Positions 16,167-25,166 of a stretch of DNA of 64,000 nt are shown in pieces (the stretch's first letter is position 1; the number at the start of each line of letters is the position of its first letter). Both the position numbers and the translations under genes were made by a program. The stretch is taken from positions 1 to 64,000 of the forward strand of contig JAJRVQ010000126.1 in NCBI GenBank assembly GCA_024277255.1, written 5' to 3'. Source of the stretch: Acidobacteriota bacterium (lineage in GTDB: Bacteria; Acidobacteriota; Thermoanaerobaculia; Multivoradales; SZUA-115). The notes below the pieces were generated by a model, which saw only the letters and a program-made list of their open reading frames with translations, did no database searches and was not told where the DNA came from.

Positions 16167-16775
16167 ATGACCAGAAGACTACCGATCTGCTGTGCCGGCC
16201 TGATTCTGCTATCGACCTTCGCCTTCCATCCGGTGAGCCAAGCGGCCGAACTCGTGGCACGGCTCGATCCACCACAAACGAAGATCTCTTTTACCCTGGG
16301 ATCTACATTGCATACGGTGGAGGGATCCTTTGAGCTGGTGAGCGGCGAGCTTCGCCTCGACCCGCAAAGCCGAGCCCTCGCCGGAGAGGTGGTGGTCAAC
16401 GCCGTCAGTGCCGAGACGGGCAACGACAAGCGCGATCACAAGATGCACGCCCATGTGCTGGAGAGTGAGCGCTTCCCCGAGATCACCCTGACCGCCGAGC
16501 GCTTCGAAGGCGAGTTCACCGCTTCGGGCAAGAGCACCGTGACTCTCTTCGGTAAGCTCTCGGTGCACGGCGACAGCCATGCCGTCGAACTGCCGGTCGA
16601 AGTCGAAGTCGATGGCGAGCGGCTATCGATTCACCTCGAAATGACCATCCCCTACGTCGAATGGGGAATGAAGGATCCCAGCGTTCTTGTCTTCAGAGCG
16701 GCGAAGGAGGTCGACGTACAGATCGACGCCAAGGGTACCCTCAGCGCCGCACCCGAGGATCCGCACGAAGACTAA
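16167..16775 (+). CDS. YceI-family periplasmic lipid-binding protein
   Basis: This 202-aa protein has a cleavable signal peptide (MTRRLPICCAGLILL... to SQAAE) and the YceI beta-barrel pattern: LDPPQTKISFTLGSTLHTVEGSF, DKRDHKMHAHVLESERFPEI, and a closing LIPY-like strand IPYVEWGMKDPS. YceI proteins bind long polyisoprenoid or lipid tails. GGGGAG precedes the ATG. It lies directly after the flavin enzyme on the same strand, about 120 bases away. Carrying the lipophilic product of the neighbouring cluster through the periplasm is an attractive inference, but YceI genes are also common elsewhere. Confidence 0.85.
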   Translation: MTRRLPICCAGLILLSTFAFHPVSQAAELVARLDPPQTKISFTLGSTLHTVEGSFELVSGELRLDPQSRALAGEVVVNAVSAETGNDKRDHKMHAHVLESERFPEITLTAERFEGEFTASGKSTVTLFGKLSVHGDSHAVELPVEVEVDGERLSIHLEMTIPYVEWGMKDPSVLVFRAAKEVDVQIDAKGTLSAAPEDPHED

Positions 16776-16893
16776 TGTTGTCCTCGCAAGTGGCGCGAAC
16801 TGCGCGGAAATCCAGCCTCATGGGCCGTCTACTCCAGTAGAAGTCGCTATCATGAGCCATCGTTTCGCCAGTTGAGCTTGCGAGGAGGTTCCC

Positions 16894-19671
16894 ATGCTCC
16901 GACGATTGGAAGGTTGGGCACGACCGCTCGTGCTGAGCGTACTCGGCGTTCTGACGTTCGCCTTGATGGTGTGGATGGCGACACTCGACACTCCGCTGCA
17001 GGCGACGGAGGCCAGCCCCCGGGGCATCGTCTCGTTGGAGATGGCGGATAGCGAAGAAGGGATCGCGACGATCCTCTCCGCATGGCGGCAGGAAGAGCTG
17101 GTCGCCACGGCGAAGCGGAGCGTCTGGATCGACTTTCCTTTCCTGCTCGCCTATTCCTCCTTCCTCGCCCTACTCACCCTCTTCCTGCGCAAGAAGCTGC
17201 GCGCGCTTACCCGAGAATCCGCCCCCGCGCAGAAGGGTTGGTTCGACAAGCTCTGTGCCCTGCACTTGAAGCTGCTGCCCTTCGTGGCCATCGCCTTCTG
17301 GCTGGCCGGATTTCTCGATTTGATAGAGAACGTCCTGCTCCTGCGCTTGTTGAACGGCGCAACCGGCCCGGCAGCCTACTGGCTGGCGACCGCCAAGTTC
17401 ACCCTGCTCAAGATCGGCGCGGTCGTGCTGGCGCTCAGCCTGATCCTACTGGCCTTGCTACGCCAACGCACCTTCCCCTTCCTCCAGTTTCTCTTCTACT
17501 CTCGTTTCCCGCTCCTGCTCGCTGTGCTGCTCCTGCTGCTCGGGCCCATCTGCGTCCTGCTCGCGCCCGGGCTACTCAGGAACCTGTTTTCCCTTACTCC
17601 CGGCCAGCTTTGCTGGGTGAGCTTCCTCGCCCTGCTGTGGTCCGGGGCGGTGCTCATCTCGCTGCAGAACGTACTGCGCTACGGCACCGTCCGGTTCAGT
17701 GCTTCGCCACCGCCGCCCAGCACGCTGATCGCCCTGCTCCACCGCTACTGGTGGTTGTGGATCGCCTTGCTTGCTGCACCGATTCTGCTCACCGCGCTGC
17801 TCGTCTCCGAGGTCAGCTTCTTCCACTGGCTCGGACTCGCCGGAGGAGTGGCCCTGGCGATCCTCTTCTACTGGTTCGCGGCCCTATTCCAAGAGCTGTT
17901 CGGCAATCCCGGCCGCTCCCCCGACGAGACCCTCTTTTCGAGCGCCCGCCGCAGCAAGGTGGTGGTGCGCAAGTTCCGCGTCGATGCGCGCGCCATCGCC
18001 GGCAAGAGCAAGGCCCTGCGCGGGATCAGCGGCTGGATCGAGCGCAACTTTCCCGGCTACTTCGACAACGGCGCAATCCTCTCCGGCCACCTGCAAGCCA
18101 TCTCGTTCATGGCCCTGGCGCTCGTGGTCTACGCCGCCGGGTATTTTCTGCTCAAGCCGGACTATGGGCACAGCAGTGCGGTGCCGGCGCTGGGCTACGT
18201 GATCGTGATCTTGATCGTCTTTACCTGGCTGCTGCCCGCCATCTCCTTCTTCTTCGACCGTTACCGGGTTCCGGCCTTGTTGATCCTGATTGCCGTGCCG
18301 ACGGCGCTGAACCTCCTGTTCGCCGCCGACCACTTCTTCGCCCTGACCTCGCAGACCGGTCAACGCGGTGCCGCCATCGTCGAGAGCTTCCAGCAACGGG
18401 ACGCGCAGGCGCAGCGCTTTCTGGGCGCGGAAGATAGTGAGCCCGGCGCCAAGCCGCCGATCGTGGTGGTGGCGGCCAGCGGCGGCGGTATCAAAGCGTC
18501 GCTGTGGACCGCCACCGTCCTGACCGGTTTGCAGCACGATCTCGGGGAGGCTTTCACCAGGTCGGTGAACCTGCTGAGCACCGTCTCGGGCGGCAGCGTG
18601 GGTGCACTCTTCTATCTCGACGAGCTTGCCGCCAAGGGTCGGCTCGATGAGGGCTCGATCGAGCGGATCCTGCAGGCGGCCGGCCGAACCAGCCTACACG
18701 GATCGGCCTGGGGCTTTGCCTATCCGGACCTGCTGCGCGGCGTCGCTCCCTTCCTGGTCACCAACCAGCAGTTCGACCGCGGGTGGGCACTGGAGACGAT
18801 ATGGAGGGAGGAACTGAATGAGCCGCAAGCGGGGCTCGGTTCCTGGGTTCCCTGCGTCGCCCAAGGCCGGCTGCCGCCGGTGATCTTCAACGCCACCCAG
18901 ATCGAAACCGGGGAACACTTCGTGCTTAGTCCGCTGCAGATCGACGGCTGGCAGCGCTGGGGCACGCGCGGACACTTCGAAGCCTACGGCGGGCGCGACG
19001 TGCCCGCCGCAACTGCCGCGCGCCTCTCCGCCGCCTTCCCCTGGGTCACCCCGATCTCACGGCCGGATAGCCGGTACCTGCAAGGGGCTTCGCCCGAGGC
19101 GAGCAAAGCACTGAAACGCCATCTCGCCGATGGCGGCTACTACGACAATTTCGGTGTCGTCTCCACCATCCTCTGGCTGGAAACCGTGCTCGCCGAACGG
19201 GCCGAGGATCTGCGCGACCGGCAGGTGCTGGTGCTCTTGATCCGCGTCTCCGCCTACGATGAAGAGAACCATACGGGCGACGACGGCAAGGAAATGAAGG
19301 GCTGGATCTACAGCACCATCGGACCGATCCTCGGCCTGGTGAAGGTGCGCAACACCACCCAGTTTTCCCGCAACGAGAAGGAACTCGCACTGCTGGCCGA
19401 CAAGTGGGGGTCCAAGAAGGGAATCAAGATCACCACCGTCGAGTTCGAACTTGACCGCGACGGGCCGCTCTCCTGGAAACTGACCGACCGCGAGTGGTGC
19501 CACCTTTTTTGCGGCTGGCACGACGAGCACAATCTCGATCAGCGCCGCCGGTTACTGGCCCACTTCCAGCAATTGCCCGGCAGCTGGCGCGATCGGCCAG
19601 ACGACTCGTGGCTACCGCAGCGATGCGCGCGGGAAGGGCTTTCAGTAGCCGAGATCTGCAAGGATTCTTAG
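16894..19671 (+). CDS. membrane-anchored patatin-like phospholipase
   Basis: This 925-aa protein starts with a long membrane region of roughly 10-12 helices (residues 10-480). A cytoplasmic or periplasmic patatin domain follows. Its active-site parts are the oxyanion loop AASGGGIKASLW, the nucleophile Ser568 in GGSVG and Asp746 in DGGYYDN, completing the Ser-Asp dyad. Patatins hydrolyse acyl esters of phospholipids. GAGGAGG precedes the start. The fusion of a large membrane domain to patatin is less usual than the soluble form. It is the last plus-strand gene before the convergent M20 peptidase. Confidence 0.85.
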   Translation: MLRRLEGWARPLVLSVLGVLTFALMVWMATLDTPLQATEASPRGIVSLEMADSEEGIATILSAWRQEELVATAKRSVWIDFPFLLAYSSFLALLTLFLRKKLRALTRESAPAQKGWFDKLCALHLKLLPFVAIAFWLAGFLDLIENVLLLRLLNGATGPAAYWLATAKFTLLKIGAVVLALSLILLALLRQRTFPFLQFLFYSRFPLLLAVLLLLLGPICVLLAPGLLRNLFSLTPGQLCWVSFLALLWSGAVLISLQNVLRYGTVRFSASPPPPSTLIALLHRYWWLWIALLAAPILLTALLVSEVSFFHWLGLAGGVALAILFYWFAALFQELFGNPGRSPDETLFSSARRSKVVVRKFRVDARAIAGKSKALRGISGWIERNFPGYFDNGAILSGHLQAISFMALALVVYAAGYFLLKPDYGHSSAVPALGYVIVILIVFTWLLPAISFFFDRYRVPALLILIAVPTALNLLFAADHFFALTSQTGQRGAAIVESFQQRDAQAQRFLGAEDSEPGAKPPIVVVAASGGGIKASLWTATVLTGLQHDLGEAFTRSVNLLSTVSGGSVGALFYLDELAAKGRLDEGSIERILQAAGRTSLHGSAWGFAYPDLLRGVAPFLVTNQQFDRGWALETIWREELNEPQAGLGSWVPCVAQGRLPPVIFNATQIETGEHFVLSPLQIDGWQRWGTRGHFEAYGGRDVPAATAARLSAAFPWVTPISRPDSRYLQGASPEASKALKRHLADGGYYDNFGVVSTILWLETVLAERAEDLRDRQVLVLLIRVSAYDEENHTGDDGKEMKGWIYSTIGPILGLVKVRNTTQFSRNEKELALLADKWGSKKGIKITTVEFELDRDGPLSWKLTDREWCHLFCGWHDEHNLDQRRRLLAHFQQLPGSWRDRPDDSWLPQRCAREGLSVAEICKDS

Positions 19672-19675
19672 CGGA

Positions 19676-21268
19676 TCAGTCCAGCCCGTCCAACGTCGGC
19701 CCGAAGCGATCCATCAAGGCGGCGTAGAGTTCGATGCCTTGCCACAAGTTCTTGAGCCGCAAGTTCTCGTTCGGCGCGTGCTGGTTGTTGTCGTGGTTGA
19801 CCATCGGCACCACCACCAGCGGAACGCCAAGTTCCTCTTCGAACAGATAGAGCGGCAGGCTGCCGCCGAGGATCGGCAGGGGCACGGCGGGCTGCTGCGT
19901 CGCCCCGTTGACCACCTGCTGCACGGCGCGGGCGAAGGGCAGGTCGAGCGGTGTCTGCATCGCCCTGTACCCCGATCCCCACTCCAGCCGCACGATGCGC
20001 GGATGGGCCAGCCGGGTTTCGAGGTCGGGCTCTTCGCCAACGATGAACCAACCGGCCTGGCGCAGATGGCGCTCGACCGCGGCGCGCAGATGATCGAGCG
20101 TCTGGTCGGGCACCAGCCGGAAGCCGAGCGACGCAGTCGCCGTGGTCGGAATGGCGTTCTTCGCTTCTTCGCCAACCATGCCCGAAGCGAGCCCCTTGAC
20201 GTTGAGCGCCGGGCGCAGGATGCGCTCCACCAGCCGTGCGTTGTTGGCCTCCGAGCGGGCCAGCCCCAGTGAGCGGCGCAGCGCCTGGTCGGCGTCCGGC
20301 ACCTGAGCCAGCGCCGCCCGATCGCTCTCGGTCAGCGACCGAACTTCGTCGTAGACCCCGTTGATGAGAATCTCGCCTTCCGAGTCGCGCATGCTCGCCA
20401 CCAGTTCGGCCAGCATCGCCGCCGGGTTGGGCGCCCAGTTGCCGTAGTGGCCGCTGTGCAGCGAGCGCAGCGGTCCGTAGACGGTCAGGTCGAAGCCGAG
20501 TACCCCGCGCACGCCGTAGACCACCTGCGGTCGCCGGCTCTGGTGCACAGGGCCATCGCAGAAGATCCAACCGTCCGCCGCCAGGAGATCGGCGTGACGG
20601 CGCAGCATCTCGCCCAAGTGCGGCGAACCGGCCTCTTCCTCGCCATCGAAGAAGAACTTGAGATTGACCGACGGCGTGCGGCCAGCGGCGCGCAGAGCGT
20701 CGAGTGCCGTCAGCATGGCGACGATCGGTGATTTGTCATCGCTCGCCGAGCGTGCGTAGAGCCTCCACTCCTCACCCATCGGACCCTCGGCGTGCCGCCA
20801 ATCCACCTCGCGGGCCTCCTGCTCGCCGGCCCGCTCGCCGAGCGAGCCGGCGCGCATCAACGGCTCCCACGGCTCACTAGCCCACTGCGTCGGGTCGACC
20901 GGCTGGCCGTCGTAGTGCGCATAGAAGACCAGCGTGTGCTCGGCACCCGGCACCTTCAGCTCGCCGTAGATCGCCGGCGGCGAAGCGGGCGAAGCGAGTC
21001 GTCGAGCGGTGATTCCACGACGTTCCAGCATGGCGATCAGCAGGTCGGCGTTGCGTTCGACGTTGGCTCGGTCACTCGACAGGTTTGGAATCCGCAAGAG
21101 CTGAACCAGTTCGCCAACGATCTCCTTCTCGTGCGCCTGCCGGTAGCCCTGGACCTCATCGCGCAGCGAGGCGGCATGGACCGCTGCGGGTAACGTCGCC
21201 GCCAGAACGAGCACCAAGGCGCAACAGTGAATACCACGGGGCCGAGAACTACGGGGACGGCAGCTCAT
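19676..21268 (-). CDS. secreted M20-family metallopeptidase
   Basis: This protein of about 530 aa has an N-terminal signal peptide (ALVLVLAATLPAAVHA) and the M20/M28-type dinuclear zinc site: AHYDGQPVD, SDDKSP, FDGEEEAGS, a later Asp, and HDNNQHAPNE near the C-terminus. A dimerisation insert lies in the middle (about 230-380). The family removes amino acids from dipeptides or small peptides. GGAG lies eight bases before the ATG at 21268. The gene is monocistronic and convergent with the patatin gene, with four bases between stops. Confidence 0.85.
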   Translation of the reverse strand: MSCRPRSSRPRGIHCCALVLVLAATLPAAVHAASLRDEVQGYRQAHEKEIVGELVQLLRIPNLSSDRANVERNADLLIAMLERRGITARRLASPASPPAIYGELKVPGAEHTLVFYAHYDGQPVDPTQWASEPWEPLMRAGSLGERAGEQEAREVDWRHAEGPMGEEWRLYARSASDDKSPIVAMLTALDALRAAGRTPSVNLKFFFDGEEEAGSPHLGEMLRRHADLLAADGWIFCDGPVHQSRRPQVVYGVRGVLGFDLTVYGPLRSLHSGHYGNWAPNPAAMLAELVASMRDSEGEILINGVYDEVRSLTESDRAALAQVPDADQALRRSLGLARSEANNARLVERILRPALNVKGLASGMVGEEAKNAIPTTATASLGFRLVPDQTLDHLRAAVERHLRQAGWFIVGEEPDLETRLAHPRIVRLEWGSGYRAMQTPLDLPFARAVQQVVNGATQQPAVPLPILGGSLPLYLFEEELGVPLVVVPMVNHDNNQHAPNENLRLKNLWQGIELYAALMDRFGPTLDGLD

Positions 21269-21529
21269 AGCGAGACTCCAAGCAAGTCGAACGGTTGCGC
21301 TCTCTTTTGACGGCAAGACACTCGCTGAGCTTACCGCTTGGCGCTAGAATCCGGACACTGTGAACTTCAGCACGCTGACCCGCCACCCTGAGACCCGGCG
21401 AGCCATGGCACGACGATGAGCGCGACACTCCGCCATCTAGTCGCTGCTGCGCCCGCTTGGACGCCGGCGGCCCGGCTGTTTCGCCACACGAGCCGCAGCG
21501 CCGAAACGGCGCAGGGGTAAGCCGCACTC

Positions 21530-23785
21530 GTGGCAAACTCCGGCGGCTGGTTAGCTCTCGTCTTGGCGCGGCGACGAACGGTCCTCGCCGTGTGGGCACT
21601 CGTCGCGCTCGCTCTGTTGCCCGGGGTGCGAAATCTACAGACCGTCAACTCCCCGGAGATCTTCTTCCCCAAGCGGGCTGCCGAAATCGAGCTTTACCAG
21701 CGGCTGCAGCAGCTCTTCGGCAACGACCAGGCATTACGCTTGATGGTCAGCGGTGAAGAGATCTGGACCACTCAAGGTCTCGAATGGTTGGGCCACTTTG
21801 AACAGGCCGTCGCCACCCTCCCCTCCGTCGCACGAACCGTCGGGCCGGTAACTCTGGCCGGCGCTCGGCAACCTTGGCCGCCCACCGATCCTCAGCTCTG
21901 GGTCGATCGATTGATCGAAGACCCGCTCGTCACTGAGCTAGGATTGTTCGCCAGCGGCGGCAAGCTTGCCACTGTCCTGGTTCTGCTGGCGGCGGAGCAG
22001 CCGCCCCAACGGACCCTCGATGGTTTACGGCTGAGGCTGGCACAAGCCCCTCCCCCACCGGGGATCACCGCTCGCCTCGTCGGCTTGCCGGTCCTCGACG
22101 AAACACTCAATACCTCCTCGCGCGAGATCGGCCAGCAGTTCTTCCCCCTGCTCATCCTCTTCGCGGTGGTGCTGCTCGCGGCGGCGTTTCGCACCTGGCG
22201 CGGCGTCATCGTCCCTCTCGTCTTCGTTGCGGTCTGCCAAGCCATCGTCTTCGGAACGATGGCCCTGGCCGGAGTCCGAATGAACCTCCTCATGGCGGTG
22301 CTGGCACCCCTGCTCTTCGTCATCAGCATGGCCACCGCGGTTCATCTCTTGATCTGCTTCCGCAGTCTTCAGAGGCAGGGATTGACCACCGAGGCTGCGG
22401 TCCACGAGACCTACCGCATCAAGGGTTGGGCGGTGCTGTGGACCGGTTTGACCACCTTGGTCGGCTTTGCCTCACTCACCGTCAGCCCGATCATCCCAGT
22501 ACGCTCCCTGGGGCTCTGGTTCGGCATCGGCATCCTGCTGATGACCGCCGCCGCCTTCACCTTCTACCCGGCACTCCTCCTCTCTTGGCCCGGCCACTCA
22601 GCGCGGCGCAGGCAGCGGTCGCTGGAGCCGGCTATTCGACGTCTCGGCGAGCGCTGGGCGCGCTGGTCGATCCGCTGGCGGCGGCCCTTGCTGGCGGCGC
22701 TAGGCCTCTCGTTCGTGGCGGCATTGGCGGGCACTTTGAGGCTCGAAGTGGAGAGCAACGCGCTGCACTATCTGGCCACCGATCACCCACTGCGGGCGGC
22801 GGTCGAGGAACTCGAGGATGCCGGCGTGGGGAGTACCGCTGTCGAACTGTTGCTCAGCTTGCCGGAAGAGGCCACCGCCGGCACTTTCGCCACGGCGCTC
22901 CAGAGGCGGCGTCTGCAACAACTGACCAGTCGCTTGCGCCGACTTCCCGAGGTGGTCGGAGCGATCAGTGTCGCCGACCTGTTCGCCTCCGGTCTTCGGC
23001 GCTTCGGCAGTTCAGGATTCAACCCCGGTCTTTCTGCCCCGGCAGGCCCCAGCGCAGAAGATTTGCAGACCTTGGGGAGTTACCTGAGCGAGGACGGACT
23101 GCATGCGCGGATCACCCTCTTCACCCCGACGACCGGCGCCGAATTGCTCGACCCGATCCAAGCCGAGGCCCAGGCGGCAAGCCGGGAGATCTTCCCCCAA
23201 GCGACCGTCGAACTGACCGGTCTGCAGACCCTCCTCCTCGGCACCCAGCGCAAACTTCTGCGCACTCTCGGCACCTCCTTCGCGCTCACCGCCCTCTTCA
23301 TCCTGCTGATCCTCCGCTTCATCCTCGGCGGGTGGAAGCTGGCCTGGCTCGCCATGCCGCCCAACCTGTGGCCCATCTTCAGTGTTCTGGGAATGATGGG
23401 CTGGGCGCACGTTCCGTTGGACATCGCCACCGCGATGGTCGCCTCGATGTTGCTCGGCCTGGCGGTCGACGACACGCTCCACACTTTGGGTCACTACCGC
23501 CAGCTCGCTCCCCGGCTGGGCCGTGAGGCAGCGATTGCCGGCACCCTCGAACGCACCGCCGCCGCCTACCTGCTGACCGGCATCATCCTCAGCGCGGGCT
23601 TCGGAGTCTGCGCCCTGTCGAACTTCGCACCAACCGCCCGCTTCGGCGCCTTGGCGGCACTCGGCATCGTTCTGGCGGTCGTCGCCGACCTCTTCCTGCT
23701 CCCCGCCATCCTCGCCATCGCGCCGGCCGCAGCACTGGCCCGACTCGAATGCGAAGATTGCACGGCCGAAGACCGTAACGGATAG
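21530..23785 (+). CDS. RND/MMPL-family exporter
   Basis: This 751-aa protein has two repeats of one helix, a large periplasmic loop and five or six helices, the MMPL/HpnN layout (about half the size of an AcrB). The GTG start is followed by a basic stretch and the first helix (VWALVALALLPG). SSD-like blocks contain LMAVLAPLLFVISMATAVHLL and DIATAMVASMLLGLAVDDTLH. Such proteins move lipids, hopanoids or hydrophobic compounds, or serve as lipid-precursor flippases. The next gene starts on the base after its stop. Substrate is unknown. Confidence 0.82.
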   Translation: MANSGGWLALVLARRRTVLAVWALVALALLPGVRNLQTVNSPEIFFPKRAAEIELYQRLQQLFGNDQALRLMVSGEEIWTTQGLEWLGHFEQAVATLPSVARTVGPVTLAGARQPWPPTDPQLWVDRLIEDPLVTELGLFASGGKLATVLVLLAAEQPPQRTLDGLRLRLAQAPPPPGITARLVGLPVLDETLNTSSREIGQQFFPLLILFAVVLLAAAFRTWRGVIVPLVFVAVCQAIVFGTMALAGVRMNLLMAVLAPLLFVISMATAVHLLICFRSLQRQGLTTEAAVHETYRIKGWAVLWTGLTTLVGFASLTVSPIIPVRSLGLWFGIGILLMTAAAFTFYPALLLSWPGHSARRRQRSLEPAIRRLGERWARWSIRWRRPLLAALGLSFVAALAGTLRLEVESNALHYLATDHPLRAAVEELEDAGVGSTAVELLLSLPEEATAGTFATALQRRRLQQLTSRLRRLPEVVGAISVADLFASGLRRFGSSGFNPGLSAPAGPSAEDLQTLGSYLSEDGLHARITLFTPTTGAELLDPIQAEAQAASREIFPQATVELTGLQTLLLGTQRKLLRTLGTSFALTALFILLILRFILGGWKLAWLAMPPNLWPIFSVLGMMGWAHVPLDIATAMVASMLLGLAVDDTLHTLGHYRQLAPRLGREAAIAGTLERTAAAYLLTGIILSAGFGVCALSNFAPTARFGALAALGIVLAVVADLFLLPAILAIAPAAALARLECEDCTAEDRNG

Positions 23786-24709
23786 ATGGCCAACGCAACC
23801 TGCTTTCAGCATCCGGTCAAGATGGCTCGCTACCGCTGCGAGGGTTGCGGCACGTCGCTGTGCAGCGACTGTATCGATGAAGGCCACCGCCTTCTCTTTT
23901 GCCGCCTGTGCGGCGAACAGGCGCTGCCGCTGGCCGGCGGGCGGCCGCTCTCCGCCCCCGCGCTCAAGCAATACCGCGCCACCCACAGCGCCTACGACTT
24001 CCTCGATGCCTTCGGCTACCCCTTCCGTGGCCAAGGTAGTTACCTGCTCTGGGGCTACATCATAGTCCTCACCCTACCGGCACTACTCACCAGCCTCTTG
24101 CCCCTCGTCGGTTGCCTGGCCTTCCCCTTGCGCCTGGCGGTCTTCGTCCTCACCCCCGGCCTGGTCTTCAACATCATCCGCCACAGCGCCGAGGGCGACA
24201 ACGAACTGCCCGACTGGCCCGACTTCTCCGAGTTCGGTGCCCGCCTCCAAGAACTCCTCTTCTTCTTCGCCTCCTTCTTCCTTGCCGGCTTCCCCGTCTA
24301 CCTGGCACTGCGCCTGGCCGGCTGCGGCCTGCCAGAAGCCACGGGCGGCGGCATGGAGGCCCTGGGTTGCGCCGTCGCCGCCGTCGCCGGTGCCCTCATC
24401 GGCACCCTCCTCTGGGTTCCCGCCATGGGCGCCACCAGCACCTACGAAAGCTTCTGGCTCACCTTCCGCCTGGATCTCCACGCCAAAGCCCTCCACGCCG
24501 CCGGCGAAGATGCGATCACCGTAGCCGCCCTGGTCTTCGGCCTCTTCGCCGCCAACCTCATCGCCCAACTCTTCCTCCCCACCATCCCCTTGATCGGCGA
24601 CGCCCTGAGCATTCTGCTCAGCGCCTACGCCCTCTTTACCTCAGCTCACTTGATCGGCCTCTTCATGCGTCGGCACACGGACTCAATGGAGAGGATCTAT
24701 CTCCATTGA
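23786..24709 (+). CDS. B-box zinc finger/DUF4013-like membrane protein
   Basis: This 307-aa protein begins with a B-box-type zinc finger (CFQHPVKMARYRCEGCGTSL with CSDC and CRLC following, residues 6-44). About six helices in the DUF4013 pattern follow. Such combinations are frequent in Acidobacteriota and Myxococcota; function is unknown. The ATG immediately follows the exporter stop, so the two are likely one transcript. The strong terminator overlaps its last codons. Confidence 0.75.
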   Translation: MANATCFQHPVKMARYRCEGCGTSLCSDCIDEGHRLLFCRLCGEQALPLAGGRPLSAPALKQYRATHSAYDFLDAFGYPFRGQGSYLLWGYIIVLTLPALLTSLLPLVGCLAFPLRLAVFVLTPGLVFNIIRHSAEGDNELPDWPDFSEFGARLQELLFFFASFFLAGFPVYLALRLAGCGLPEATGGGMEALGCAVAAVAGALIGTLLWVPAMGATSTYESFWLTFRLDLHAKALHAAGEDAITVAALVFGLFAANLIAQLFLPTIPLIGDALSILLSAYALFTSAHLIGLFMRRHTDSMERIYLH

Positions 24710-24730
24710 GTCCGTGTGCTTTTTGTTTTT
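24673..24730 (+). terminator. strong intrinsic terminator
   Basis: Twenty-base perfectly complementary arms (24673-24692 and 24700-24719) with a seven-base loop are followed by a T-rich run (TTTTTGTTTTT). The left arm includes the stop codon region of the B-box protein gene, so the plus-strand operon ends here. The stem is longer than in most terminators. Confidence 0.9.
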
Positions 24731-24781
24731 AGGGGTCTCTCTCCGAGACCCCTTCAGACGAAAAAACGTGGTTTTTCGTCT
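24731..24781. other. two further consecutive hairpins
   Basis: Nine-base arms at 24731-24739 and 24745-24753 (AGGGGTCTC/GAGACCCCT, five-base loop) are followed by ten-base arms at 24756-24765 and 24772-24781 (AGACGAAAAA/TTTTTCGTCT, six-base loop). Together with the preceding terminator they form three adjacent perfect stem-loops. The A/T-rich second stem could serve as a bidirectional terminator. Confidence 0.7.
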
Positions 24782-24951
24782 TCAACCCCAAGGAGGCCGC
24801 CCTTCGGCCGGGCTCGCCCTGCGGGCTCACGCGCTACGCTCCACGTTTGTTCCTCCCGATACGCGCAGCGGCGAGGTCTCGATTTCTGGAGCAGGATCGA
24901 AGCAAGATCGCGCAAAGCGCGAGCGAGGCATCCACAACCCCAAGGGAGGGG
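24782..24951. other. noncoding stretch with short hairpins
   Basis: No gene is supported here. Several small stems occur (GGCCG/CGGCC at 24795-24809, CGCGC/GCGCG at 24909-24921). The open frames lack start signals and family resemblance. It continues the hairpin-rich interval between the B-box protein gene and the radical SAM gene. Confidence 0.5.
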
Positions 24952-25087
24952 CCTTCCCGCCAAGTCAGCCCTGAGGGCGCGCGCAACGGAAAACCACAGT
25001 CACCTCAGTGGATTGCGCGCCCGAAGCGCAGGGGCGGGCAGGCTGACCGCATCTCGTAGAGCCCGCCCCGGTGACTTGGCGGGAAGG
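24952..25087. repeat. 136-bp cruciform-like element with 16-bp terminal inverted repeats
   Basis: Perfect 16-base ends (24952-24967 and 25072-25087) enclose two inner stems: about 24975-24986 with 25013-25023 (GGGCGCGCGCAA against TTGCGCGCCC, one CG bulged, with CCAC/GTGG inside), and 25031-25039 with 25061-25069 (GGGGCGGGC/GCCCGCCCC). The whole folds like a three-way junction. It could be a structured RNA, a palindromic interspersed repeat or a small MITE-type element. No target-site duplication is evident. Confidence 0.6.
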
Positions 25088-25166
25088 ACCCGACCGACCC
25101 CGGCCACTTGGCAGCAGAGACCGACTCGGCCGCTCAGCCTCAACGCGCGTACAATGGCCAGTGCCC

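Noticed and set aside
17082-18437. 451-codon plus-strand open frame
   Set aside because: Arg/Pro/Ala-rich frame shift shadow of the patatin gene.
23012-24034. 340-codon minus-strand open frame
   Set aside because: Shadow of the RND exporter and B-box genes; low-complexity E/G/Q-rich translation with no family.
24710-25166. Short protein genes in the hairpin-rich gap
   Set aside because: No start signals or family similarity; stems and inverted repeats explain the sequence better.
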